DNA of 64,000 bases from Flavobacterium sp. LHD-85 (GTDB lineage: Bacteria > Bacteroidota > Bacteroidia > Flavobacteriales > Flavobacteriaceae): positions 167,159 to 231,158 of the forward strand of contig NZ_JAVFVR010000015.1 in NCBI RefSeq assembly GCF_030929595.1, written 5' to 3'. The notes beneath the pieces were generated by a model. The model saw nothing but the letters and a program-made list of their open reading frames with translations, searched no databases and was not told where the DNA came from. Each line of letters starts with the position of its first letter. The first letter of the stretch is position 1. Of this stretch, positions 18,468 through 26,182 are shown piece after piece. A program made the translations under genes and the position numbers.

Positions 18468-19802
18468 ATGCTAAGGACTTTACAAACTTATAAACTCCTT
18501 TTTCTGCGATTAATTTTTATCGTGATTGGAATCGAATTGTCGCTGTATTTCTTTAGAATCGGTTTGCTTTTTACGGGAATTTTTGGTCTCTGCATGGTTT
18601 TTCTGCTGGGAAGAGAAATGTATTTTTATGTTAGAAATATGGTTTTAATCTATAATAAAACTATTTCTTCGATATTGCAGGATGATTTTAGTTCCGATTT
18701 CTCAAAACATAAATTCAATAGTACTTATAACGAGCTTTTCACTTTGTATGAAACTTTAAAAAGTAAACAAAATGAGCAAGTTACGAGAGATATTATTTAC
18801 CGTTCTATTTTAAACAATATCGAATCGGGCGTTATTATTTTGCAAAAGCAAGAAAACGATTGGAGTATTTTTTTGATGAACGATTATTTTTCGAGTCATT
18901 TTAATGTGCCGAAAGTTTCAAAGTGGAAATATCTTAAGAACCAGCTGCCGTCTTTGTGTGAGATTATCGAAGAAGATGATTTTCATGAAATAAAAACTTC
19001 AATCGAGCTTAGCATAAACGAACAAAGCAAACAGACGTTTGTTTTGCAGGCTTCTCGTACTGAAATTTTTGGACAGGACTATTTTATTGTTTTGCTCGAT
19101 TCTATTCAGAATGTGGTAGAGAAAAAAGAAAAAGATGCGTGGATCAATTTGATGAAAGTGATTTCGCATGAATTGCTAAATTCTATAACGCCAATTCGTT
19201 CGATCTGCCAAAATCTAGAGGATTTAGTAGAACAAGATTCGCTTTCGACAGAAGACTTAGAAGATATAAAAAACAGTGTGCAGACGATGCTGAGACGAAG
19301 CGATCATTTGCAGAAATTTGTTGAAGGATATCGAAAACTGGCTATGTTGCCTTCGCCTAAAAAAGAAAAAGCAGCATTACAGCAGCTGGTTGAAAATTGC
19401 ATTCAAGTTATGAATCCGTTGTTTCGAAAAAGTAATATCGAAGTCATTAATGTTGTTACCCAAAACTATTTGATAAATGTCGATTCCCAGCAGTTAGAAC
19501 AGGTATTGATTAATTTATTGACTAATTCTATTAATGCTTTAGATAATAGCAATCATAAGCAAATTTCGATTTCGGCGGAAGCCAAAAACAATCGCATTTT
19601 TATAAAAGTTTCGGACTCCGGAAAAGGAATTGAAAAAGAAATTGAAGAAAAAATATTTCTTCCGTTTTTCACCACCCGAACCGAAGGCGCTGGTATTGGT
19701 CTGACATTATCTAAAAATATTATTGAAGCACACGGCGGTTATATTTCGCATAAAAATGAAAATGGGAAAACGGTTTTTGAGATATCTTTGATTGAGGATT
19801 GA
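18468..19802 (+). CDS. Sensor histidine kinase, NtrB-like
   Basis: This 444-residue kinase has two N-terminal membrane helices (about 12-32 and 34-55) with almost no periplasmic loop, then a PAS-like middle region. The HisKA domain has H-box MKVISHELLNSITPIRSI, and the HATPase shows N-box INLLTNSINALDN, G1 DSGKGI and the GIGLTLSKNIIEAHGG lid region. The H-box sequence is of the kind that pairs with NtrC regulators. The tiny loop suggests it senses membrane or cytoplasmic signals, such as envelope stress relieved by the ABC exporter; that part is inference. Confidence 0.92.
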   Translation: MLRTLQTYKLLFLRLIFIVIGIELSLYFFRIGLLFTGIFGLCMVFLLGREMYFYVRNMVLIYNKTISSILQDDFSSDFSKHKFNSTYNELFTLYETLKSKQNEQVTRDIIYRSILNNIESGVIILQKQENDWSIFLMNDYFSSHFNVPKVSKWKYLKNQLPSLCEIIEEDDFHEIKTSIELSINEQSKQTFVLQASRTEIFGQDYFIVLLDSIQNVVEKKEKDAWINLMKVISHELLNSITPIRSICQNLEDLVEQDSLSTEDLEDIKNSVQTMLRRSDHLQKFVEGYRKLAMLPSPKKEKAALQQLVENCIQVMNPLFRKSNIEVINVVTQNYLINVDSQQLEQVLINLLTNSINALDNSNHKQISISAEAKNNRIFIKVSDSGKGIEKEIEEKIFLPFFTTRTEGAGIGLTLSKNIIEAHGGYISHKNENGKTVFEISLIED

Positions 19803-19831
19803 TTAGCCTAAATAAAAAAAGGTTTAGATTT

Positions 19832-19920
19832 TTTCACGCAGATTTTTGCAGATTTAAAAAGATTTATTAGAATAAAAATCTGCGTTGATCTGCTTAAATC
19901 TTTTTAAATCTGCGTGAAAT
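19832..19920. repeat. Family-1 palindrome
   Basis: TTTCACGCAGATTT and AAATCTGCGTGAAA enclose a segment with further AATCTGCG and GCAGATTT motifs. It lies between the kinase and EamA stop codons (convergent genes), where the folded form could also act as a terminator. Confidence 0.85.
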
Positions 19921-19931
19921 ATTTTAAAATG

Positions 19932-20819
19932 TTAATTTTTTCTAATCAACAGTCTTAATCTTTCACTTTTAAAATTGACTTCAGAAATAATAGTGGCAGA
20001 AAAAATCAAAGTTCCGCCCAAAAGTAAACGCCACGAAAGATTTTCTCCTAAAATAAAAAAAGCTCCAATTGCGCCAAAAACAGGCTCAAACAAATAAATT
20101 ACCGCTACACGTTCTGCCGATAAATAGCGTTGTGAAATGTTTGAAACCGTATACATAAAAGCTGTAGAAAATAATGCACAATAAATTACGCCCATCCAGA
20201 ACGTATTATTTTGCGGAAGCCATTCTGATGTCCTGTCTGTTATCGCGATAAAAAAAGTAAAAAGCGCACAAAATGCAAACATTGGAACAATCGAATACAA
20301 AAGGTTTTTGGTGGCCGAATGTTTTTCAACAGCAATCAAATAAACTGCAAAAGCAAAAGCTCCCGCAATGGTAAATAAGTCTCCAAAGTTTATGGTAAAC
20401 TTATCCTGAATGGCAATAATAAATAACCCAGTTAAAGCTGTCAAAGCGGCAATCCAGATTTTTAGCGAAGCGTTGGTTTTATAAATTGCTAGTTTTAATA
20501 ACGGAATAATAATTACGGTTAATCCCGCAATAAAAGAGCATTGAGAAGCATCTGTATATATAAGCCCAACAGTTTGAAGCTGAATGCCTAAAAACATTGG
20601 TACAGCAAGTAAAAAGCCTGTTTTAATAGCTTCTCGATTAATGTCTTTCACATATTTCCAAAAAATAATACTCAATACCACAACAGCCAGCAGGAAGCGA
20701 TAAAACAAAAATACGTTTAGCGAATAGTGGCCAATTGCCATTTTAGTAACAGAGTAAGATACTCCCCAAAAGGCAGTGCCAAGAATTAATAAAAACAATA
20801 AAAGCTGTCTTCTTTCCAT
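19932..20819 (-). CDS. EamA/DMT-family metabolite exporter
   Basis: This 295-residue protein has about ten membrane helices in two EamA repeats: first repeat FLLILGTAFWGVSYSVTKMAIGHYSLNVFLFYRFLLAVV, second repeat from about 150 with LFTIAGAFAFAVYLIAVEKHS and ending VFGAIGAFFILGENLSWRLLLGGTLIFSATIIS. The family exports amino acids, sugars or other small metabolites, and the substrate is not predictable. It sits 1 bp after the GNAT gene and is presumably co-transcribed with it; the LysR gene on the other side is divergent and may regulate both. Confidence 0.9.
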   Translation of the reverse strand: MERRQLLLFLLILGTAFWGVSYSVTKMAIGHYSLNVFLFYRFLLAVVVLSIIFWKYVKDINREAIKTGFLLAVPMFLGIQLQTVGLIYTDASQCSFIAGLTVIIIPLLKLAIYKTNASLKIWIAALTALTGLFIIAIQDKFTINFGDLFTIAGAFAFAVYLIAVEKHSATKNLLYSIVPMFAFCALFTFFIAITDRTSEWLPQNNTFWMGVIYCALFSTAFMYTVSNISQRYLSAERVAVIYLFEPVFGAIGAFFILGENLSWRLLLGGTLIFSATIISEVNFKSERLRLLIRKN

Positions 20820-20820
20820 T

Positions 20821-21342
20821 TTAAATCAAGATTTTTTTCATCATTAAATCGGTTTGTTCGTCGTCTCCTAATCTGAAAATATGCGTGTCAAATTGAACGA
20901 AACCATTTTTAGTGTAGAAGCTCACGGCTCTGAAATTCTTTTCCCAAACGCCAAGCCACATGTACGAAGCTTTTATTTTTGCTGCAATTTGTTCTGCTTG
21001 AGCATATAATGCCTGCGCGACTTTTTTACCATGAAATTCTTTTGCTACATAAATGCGTTCAATTTCTAAGGCATTTAAATCTTCTTTTTCGGTTTGTGCG
21101 TCGGCAGTATTCAGTTTTAGATAACCCACAATTTTTTCGTCTAAAACAGCTAAATAGAAATATGATGAAGGATTTTTCAATTCAACACTCAATTTTTCTG
21201 TAGCGAAGCTTTCGTCCAGATATTTTTTCATATTTTCTTCGCTGTTGACATCGGCAAAAGTTTCAGAAAAAGTTTGTCTGCCAATTGATTGAAGTTTTAA
21301 AACGTCATCTATTGTGGCTTTGGTTATTTTTAGCGTATTCAT
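20821..21342 (-). CDS. GNAT-family N-acetyltransferase
   Basis: The protein (173 residues) shows the GNAT core: the acceptor region in the first half, YLAVLDEKIVGYLKLNT, LEIERIYVAKEFHGKKVAQALYAQAEQIA (the acetyl-CoA binding loop, a variant of Q/RxxGxG/A) and WLGVWEKNFRAVSFYTKNGFVQFDTHIF. It resembles PaiA/YkwB-type acetyltransferases, which act on polyamines or small amines, but the substrate is not certain. It is the first gene of a two-gene operon with the EamA exporter and divergent from LysR. Confidence 0.88.
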   Translation of the reverse strand: MNTLKITKATIDDVLKLQSIGRQTFSETFADVNSEENMKKYLDESFATEKLSVELKNPSSYFYLAVLDEKIVGYLKLNTADAQTEKEDLNALEIERIYVAKEFHGKKVAQALYAQAEQIAAKIKASYMWLGVWEKNFRAVSFYTKNGFVQFDTHIFRLGDDEQTDLMMKKILI

Positions 21343-21404
21343 TTTTGTTTCTTTAATACGTTAAAAGCTGTTTTTCGTTTGTGATAAATGCGTAAATTGC
21401 ATCA

Positions 21405-22268
21405 ATGGATTTACAGCAGATTAAATATTTTTTGGCTTTGGCTCGCGAACTTCATTTCTGGAATACCGCCGGAAAAATGAATATTACACAATCAGCACTC
21501 AGCCGTCAGATTCAGTCTCTTGAGAATCAGCTTGGCATTCAGTTGTTTGAGCGTAACAAACGCAACGTTAAATTGACTGCCGCTGGCCAGTTCTTAAAAG
21601 AAAAATGGGAGGTAGAATTGAGTAAACTCGAATTCATTCATCAATCTGCCCGCCAAATTCAGTTAGGCGAGAGTGGTACGATTACCATTTCTCATCCTGA
21701 TTCTATTTCGGCTTCTCTAATGCCCGAAATTTTGTCACGTATTTCAGAAGCTTTTCCAAAACTAAAAATCAAACTGGTTCAGGTTCTGTACGAGAATCAG
21801 CAGGATTTTCTGCGAAATTATAAAATTGATCTGGCGATTACCAGAGATATTAATAATGCAAAAGATATTCAATCTCAAAAAATATATACCGATCACTTAG
21901 CAGTTGTAGTTCCTGAGAATCATCCTTATCAAACGACTGAGGATTTTACTAAAGAAACTCTCGCTTCTCAGAAATTTATTTTGCCAACCAATGATGAAGG
22001 AAGCAGTTACAGTGACCTTATTCAGAGATTATTCAATTCTTTGGAGAACGCGCCAGAAGCCTATCTTCATTCTGAATTTGGTTCTTCTATAATTGCTTTA
22101 GTTCGAAAAGGACTCGGAATCGCAATTTTACCCGATTCATATGTCTTTCATGAAATCCCAGGAATCCGATTTATCAAATTACCGCTAGAAACCGATCTTT
22201 ATGTCAATTGGAGAACCGAAGATCATAATCCTGTGTTGGCCAATGTTTTGAAATTGATTATTCCGTAA
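21405..22268 (+). CDS. LysR-family transcriptional regulator
   Basis: This 287-residue regulator has the LysR winged HTH at its start (MDLQQIKYFLALARELHFWNTAGKMNITQSALSRQIQSLENQLGIQLFERNKRNVKLTAAG region) and a periplasmic-binding-protein-like effector domain with the typical ISHPDSISASLMPEIL start. It is divergent from the GNAT/EamA pair with a 62-bp gap, the usual layout when a LysR protein controls the neighbouring operon. The inducer is unknown. Confidence 0.92.
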   Translation: MDLQQIKYFLALARELHFWNTAGKMNITQSALSRQIQSLENQLGIQLFERNKRNVKLTAAGQFLKEKWEVELSKLEFIHQSARQIQLGESGTITISHPDSISASLMPEILSRISEAFPKLKIKLVQVLYENQQDFLRNYKIDLAITRDINNAKDIQSQKIYTDHLAVVVPENHPYQTTEDFTKETLASQKFILPTNDEGSSYSDLIQRLFNSLENAPEAYLHSEFGSSIIALVRKGLGIAILPDSYVFHEIPGIRFIKLPLETDLYVNWRTEDHNPVLANVLKLIIP

Positions 22269-22272
22269 ACCG

Positions 22273-22719
22273 TTAAGCTCTCAGCATTCCGATATGTGGA
22301 ATTCCGTCTTCATCATACACTTCACCTTGTTCTACAAATCCTAAAGATTGGTAGAATTTGGATAAATGGTATTGCGCACTAATTCTAATTGGATCTTTTC
22401 CAAACTTTTCTTCGCAGCCCGCAATTGAAGCTTCCATTAGTTTTACTCCTAAACCTAATCCGCGATGCGATCTTGCAATTACAACTCTTCCTATTGAAAC
22501 TTCATCATACGATAGTCCTTTTGGAAGTAAGCGCGTCACACCTGCCAATTCGTTATCAACATAATACAATAAATGAAAACCTTTCTGGTCTTTATTGTCT
22601 AAATCGAGATATGGACAGTTTTGTTCTACTACAAAAACATCGCTTCTCAACCGAAGGATATTGTACAATTCGTGATTGGATAATTCGTCAAAAGATTTAA
22701 TGGAATGGCTGAATGTCAT
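22273..22719 (-). CDS. elaA: ElaA-like GNAT acetyltransferase
   Basis: The protein (148 residues) matches the ElaA subfamily of GNATs: N-terminal SFDELSNHELYNILRLRSDVFVVEQNCPYLDLDNKD, central GRVVIARSHRGLGLGVKLME (acetyl-CoA loop RGLGLG) and the C-terminal ISAQYHLSKFYQSLGFVEQGEVYDEDGIPHIGM. ElaA acetylates small substrates; its physiological target is unclear. It ends 4 bp from the convergent LysR stop. An unannotated 436-bp repeat-rich region lies upstream. Confidence 0.88.
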   Translation of the reverse strand: MTFSHSIKSFDELSNHELYNILRLRSDVFVVEQNCPYLDLDNKDQKGFHLLYYVDNELAGVTRLLPKGLSYDEVSIGRVVIARSHRGLGLGVKLMEASIAGCEEKFGKDPIRISAQYHLSKFYQSLGFVEQGEVYDEDGIPHIGMLRA

Positions 22720-22915
22720 TTTTAATTTTAGGCTTTAATTTTTGACAAAGATAAAAGCCTTAGTAATGATATAAAATGCTATTTTTTTATCAGGTGATGC
22801 GAAAAATGCATTAGTTGTTTTTAAATTCCAAGTTTTAAATTCCAAATTCCAAGGTGAAAAAACAAAACTAAAGTGGAAAGTTTGTCAAAGTTCAGGCAAC
22901 AGTTTGTGTCAACAG

Positions 22916-22960
22916 TTTATCATTTCGAGGAACGATGAATCTCCGTTAGAAGGCTCCATC
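22916..22960. repeat. Partial copy of the TCATTTCGA repeat (family 4)
   Basis: TTATCATTTCGAGGAACGATGAATCTCCG resembles the left arm of the full inverted repeats at 47523 and 63792. The right arm is not recognisable here. AATTCCAA-type short repeats lie just before it (22820-22855). Confidence 0.55.
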
Positions 22961-22985
22961 AAGATTTTAAAATCATTGTATGAAA

Positions 22986-23066
22986 AACATAGCCCGTGGT
23001 TTCAACCACGGTGATCAATATGGTAATTATGATTGCGTTCCGGTGGTTGAAACCACGGGCTATGTT
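22986..23066. repeat. REP-like 24-bp perfect inverted repeat
   Basis: Arms 22986-23009 and 23043-23066 are exact reverse complements (AACATAGCCCGTGG and on), separated by 33 bases. Each arm contains its own small palindrome GTGGTTTCAACCAC. It is noncoding and unrelated to the family-1 element. Such hairpins are often substrates of REP-associated transposases. Confidence 0.85.
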
Positions 23067-23155
23067 TAGCGCGATGACGCATTTTTCTATGTAAAAAAAC
23101 TTTGCCAAAGCCTAAAACTTTGACAAAGTTGAATCCAAATTCGTGTAATATATTT

Positions 23156-23482
23156 TTAGTGGGATACTGCCTTTAAACCAACAATAGAACCAACCAATGT
23201 TGCTAAGAAAAACAATCTCCAGAAAGCAGCTGGTTCTTTAAAAATAAAGATTCCTACCAATACCGTTCCTACCGCGCCAATTCCTGTCCAGACCGCATAA
23301 GCAGTTCCTAGCGGAAGTGTTTCTGTAGCTTTCATTAATAAAAGCATACTAATTGTTAAAGATATAAAGAAGCCAATATACCAATAGTACATTTCGGTAC
23401 CAGTTGTTTCTTTTGCTTTTCCAAGACATGATGCGAAGGCTACTTCAAATAGACCCGCGATGATTAAAATAATCCAGTTCAT
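23156..23482 (-). CDS. Small multidrug resistance exporter, Gdx/SugE type
   Basis: This 108-residue protein has four membrane helices, the SMR length. The essential glutamate lies in helix 1 (AGLFEVAFA). The block LPLGTAYAVWTGIGAVGTVLVGIFIFKEPA matches the SugE/Gdx branch, whose E. coli member exports guanidinium with proton antiport. Classic Qac transporters of the family handle quaternary amines, so the substrate assignment is probable, not proven. I found no guanidine riboswitch-like sequence upstream. It stands as a single gene between repeats. Confidence 0.87.
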   Translation of the reverse strand: MNWIILIIAGLFEVAFASCLGKAKETTGTEMYYWYIGFFISLTISMLLLMKATETLPLGTAYAVWTGIGAVGTVLVGIFIFKEPAAFWRLFFLATLVGSIVGLKAVSH

Positions 23483-23580
23483 ATAGTTAAAATTTTGTGA
23501 TGCAAAGTTCTTTTATGGAAATCAGAAAAAAATTAACAAATGATAAAAAATGAAGTTATTTTAATCTGTTTTGCACAACA

Positions 23581-23700
23581 ATTAAAATCTAATTTGATCT
23601 GCTAAAATCTTTTAAAAATCTGCCTGAAATACTTTTTGAGTATGATTTTTTCACGCAGATTTGCACAGATTAAAGCAGATTTGTTCAGATTTAAATGTAG
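23581..23700. repeat. Family-1 half-elements in swapped order
   Basis: AAAATCTGCCTGAAA, an imperfect right arm, comes first and TTTTCACGCAGATTTG, a left arm, follows, with GCAGATTT repeats after it. The arms are therefore in reverse order compared with the other copies, as if two elements had been joined or partly lost. Confidence 0.65.
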
Positions 23701-23726
23701 TGCTTTAAAAAATAGCTCTTAACTGG

Positions 23727-24287
23727 TTACTTTATTTCCGCGCGAATTCTGCTTAAACTGACTTGTGTAATTCCTAAATAAGAGGCAATATGTCCTAGCT
23801 GAACTCTTTGCAAGAGTTCAGGATGATCTTTCATTAATTCCAAATAGCGTTCAGAAGCATTTTTGAATTGTTTTGAGATGAGTCTTTCTTCTGTTTTAAT
23901 TAATTCTTTTTCTGCAAATTTACGTCCCCAATTAGCAATGTGAACATCTTCATTAAAGAGTTTTCTTAGATTTTCCGTTTTGAGTTCATACAATTCGCAG
24001 TCTTCCAAAAGTTCGATGGTTTCATAACCAGGCTGATCTTCCACATAACTTTTCATCGAAATGATGGTTTCGCCTTCTTTTCCAAACCAAAACGTAACTT
24101 CATTATCTCTTTCTACATAAGCTCGCACCAATCCTTTTTTTATAAAATAAATATTTGATTCTACTTTATTGGCTTTTAGCAAAATATGCCCTTTAGCAAA
24201 AGCAATTTCGGTGACATTGTTTTGCAAAGCAAGCTTAGATTGCTCAGGAAGTTGGTGTATGTGATCGAGAATTTTGGAAATATCCAT
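23727..24287 (-). CDS. Crp/Fnr-family transcriptional regulator
   Basis: This protein of about 186 residues has a cyclic-nucleotide-binding-like N-terminal domain (FAKGHILLKANKVESNIYFIKKGLVRAYVE, then TFWFGKEGETIISMKSYVEDQPGYETIELLEDCELYEL) and a short C-terminal HTH (LGHIASYLGITQVSLSRIRAEI). I place the start at 24287 (MDISKILDHI). The frame extends to 24428, but that extension runs through the terminator of the RND operon at 24361-24384 and has no family character. Regulators of this shape are common in Bacteroidota beside SMR or efflux genes and often sense small electrophiles. It probably controls the neighbouring SMR gene or the RND operon; this is inference. Confidence 0.87.
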   Translation of the reverse strand: MDISKILDHIHQLPEQSKLALQNNVTEIAFAKGHILLKANKVESNIYFIKKGLVRAYVERDNEVTFWFGKEGETIISMKSYVEDQPGYETIELLEDCELYELKTENLRKLFNEDVHIANWGRKFAEKELIKTEERLISKQFKNASERYLELMKDHPELLQRVQLGHIASYLGITQVSLSRIRAEIK

Positions 24288-24351
24288 CAACGGAATTTTA
24301 GTATTTTGGAATAAAGGTAAAAAGTAAACAGTAAAATGAGTGTTTGTTTTA

Positions 24352-24385
24352 TAAAAAAAATCCCGTTTCAAAATAGAAACGGGAC
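24352..24385 (-). terminator. Intrinsic terminator of the RND efflux operon
   Basis: TCCCGTTTC and GAAACGGGA form a perfect 9-bp stem with a 6-nt loop. On the minus strand it is followed by a run of eight or nine U. It lies 62 bp after the outer membrane factor gene. Confidence 0.88.
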
Positions 24386-24446
24386 TTAAAAATAACCTCT
24401 GCGATGAGCTATTATAAACAGAAGCCATTTTTGACCAACATATAAA

Positions 24447-25937
24447 CTAATTTATTCCTCCGCCTAAAGCTTTGTAAAGCAATACTTGTGAGTTTGCATT
24501 TCGAAGTTGGATATCAACAAAATCCAGTTCAGCCTGCAATTTATTTTTTTGAGCATTGATGATTTCCAAATAATTGGCATAACCGCTCAAATACAAGTCG
24601 TTTGAGACATTTACGGCAATTTCGAGATGATCAATTTCGTTCAATTTATATTTTAAAACATCTTCGTAAGCTTCGTTTCGGTGTAGTAAAGCGCTCAATT
24701 CGTTGAAAGCTGTTGTGACAGCATTTTGATATTGAAGAAATGAAATTTCCTGTCTTCTGTTCGAAACATAAAATTCTTGTTTGATTTGTCCTTTATTGAA
24801 AACAGGAGCTGTTAATCCCCCCAATAATTGCCAAGCAAAAGAACCTGCATCAAAAAGGGTGTTGAATGAAAATGAGTTGAAACCTGCATAACCGCCCAGA
24901 TTTACAGTCGGGAAAAAGGCTGCACGAGCCGATTTAGCATCTGCGTTACTTGCTAATAATTCGAAGTAAGCTTCAGAGACATCGGGTCTTTTATGAATGA
25001 TGGAATCTACACTGATTTTTTGGTTTAAAACCTCTAAATGTCCAGCTAGAAAATCGGTGCTTCTATCGATTTTTCCGCCATATTCACCTAAAAGCGTCAG
25101 TAAAGCTTTCTCGGTTTGATCAATGCTTAATTTTAATTCTGAAGCTTCGGCGTGAATGTTATTGTTTTGTGCATTAAACTGCTGTACAGCCAATTCTGTA
25201 GCTTTTCCGACAGATCTTTGTGCCGAAACAATATCCAATGCTTTTTCCTGCGTTTTCAAATTGTTATCGTAAATCGACTTTTGTTTGTCTAATGCAACCA
25301 GTTTGAAATACAAGTCGGCAACATCACTTAAAAGGCGTGTTTGTAACAGTCGCATTCCTTGCTGAGAAGCAAAAAATCGCTGTTGTGCTGCTTTTTTACG
25401 ATTGCTTAATTTTCCCCAGATATCCGCTTCCCAAGAAACTTTTGCTCCTAGAAAAAAGTTAGGAGTAACATTCTCGTTGATTTTTTGTTTGTCTGTAATA
25501 TTCTGCGAGAAGTTAGTATCGTAATTTCCAACACCTTCCATCGTATATTTTCCGTAATGAGTTCCCGAAGCATCGGCAACAAAATCTAAAGAGGGAAGAA
25601 GCGCCAGTTTTGCCACTTTTAAATGCGAATTGGCAATTAGGATTCTTTCCTGCATGATTAAATAATCAGGATTCTTGGCAATGGCTTTCTTTAATAAAGC
25701 TTCTAATTTTGGATCTTTAAAAAAGGTTTCTGTTTTTAATGGAATAAAAGTCTCGTTTGATGCTTCTTTTCTCTGTGCATCAAAATTTTCAGGAAGCTTT
25801 GCAGCGTCTAGTTTAGTACTGACTTTTGGTGCAGAACAAGCTGTCAAAAGTAAAATTCCGGTTATTACAACGGCACTTTTGGTTGTCCTTAGAAACTGCA
25901 CATCAGCATTTTTATATTGATTTAATATCTCTTTCAT
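24447..25937 (-). CDS. RND efflux outer membrane lipoprotein (OprM/NodT family)
   Basis: This 496-residue protein is the TolC-like channel of the efflux system. The signal peptide ends in a lipobox (ILLLTAC), so the mature protein is a lipoprotein. Two OEP repeats follow, with ALLKKAIAKNPDYLIMQERILIA in the first half, RPDVSEAYFELLASNADAKSARAAFFPTVNLGG in the second, and SNDLYLSGYANYLEIINAQK near the C-terminus. It is the last gene of the operon, after the AcrB-like pump, with a 245-bp gap containing repeat family 3. The signal peptide is preceded by a charged stretch that may indicate a slightly later start. Confidence 0.92.
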   Translation of the reverse strand: MKEILNQYKNADVQFLRTTKSAVVITGILLLTACSAPKVSTKLDAAKLPENFDAQRKEASNETFIPLKTETFFKDPKLEALLKKAIAKNPDYLIMQERILIANSHLKVAKLALLPSLDFVADASGTHYGKYTMEGVGNYDTNFSQNITDKQKINENVTPNFFLGAKVSWEADIWGKLSNRKKAAQQRFFASQQGMRLLQTRLLSDVADLYFKLVALDKQKSIYDNNLKTQEKALDIVSAQRSVGKATELAVQQFNAQNNNIHAEASELKLSIDQTEKALLTLLGEYGGKIDRSTDFLAGHLEVLNQKISVDSIIHKRPDVSEAYFELLASNADAKSARAAFFPTVNLGGYAGFNSFSFNTLFDAGSFAWQLLGGLTAPVFNKGQIKQEFYVSNRRQEISFLQYQNAVTTAFNELSALLHRNEAYEDVLKYKLNEIDHLEIAVNVSNDLYLSGYANYLEIINAQKNKLQAELDFVDIQLRNANSQVLLYKALGGGIN

Positions 25938-25981
25938 TGTTTAATTTTATTTGTTCAATCTTTTGTCTAAATTTTTATTTT

Positions 25982-26168
25982 AACACATAGAAACATAGAT
26001 TTTCTTTTTTTGAAAAGGGAGTTGAAAGAAACTAGTTTCTAACACATAGCTGAATGAACATAGTCCAAAGTTTCAACTTTGGGATATGGTGATTGCCATA
26101 CAGCTATGTTTATTTAAGTTAAGTGAAACGCCTTTAAACGCTTTCCAAATCCTATGATTCTATGTGTT
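25982..26168. repeat. Dispersed repeat family 3, copy 1 (AACACATAGAAACATAG)
   Basis: The element begins AACACATAGAAACATAGA and ends ATTCTATGTGTT, so its ends are inverted complements. Inside are GAAACTAGTTTCTAACACATAG, an AAAGTTTCAACTTT hairpin and GTGAAACGCCTTTA. The same blocks occur in reverse orientation at 39883-40022. It separates the RND pump gene from the channel gene. Confidence 0.75.
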
Positions 26169-26182
26169 AAAAAAATTATACA

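Noticed and set aside
23483..23580. Guanidine riboswitch upstream of the SMR gene
   Set aside because: The leader is short and AT-rich; no ykkC-like or mini-ykkC hairpin with ACGR loop is visible.
24288..24428. N-terminal extension of the Crp-like regulator
   Set aside because: It passes through the RND operon terminator and has no similarity to the family; the start at 24287 gives the usual size.
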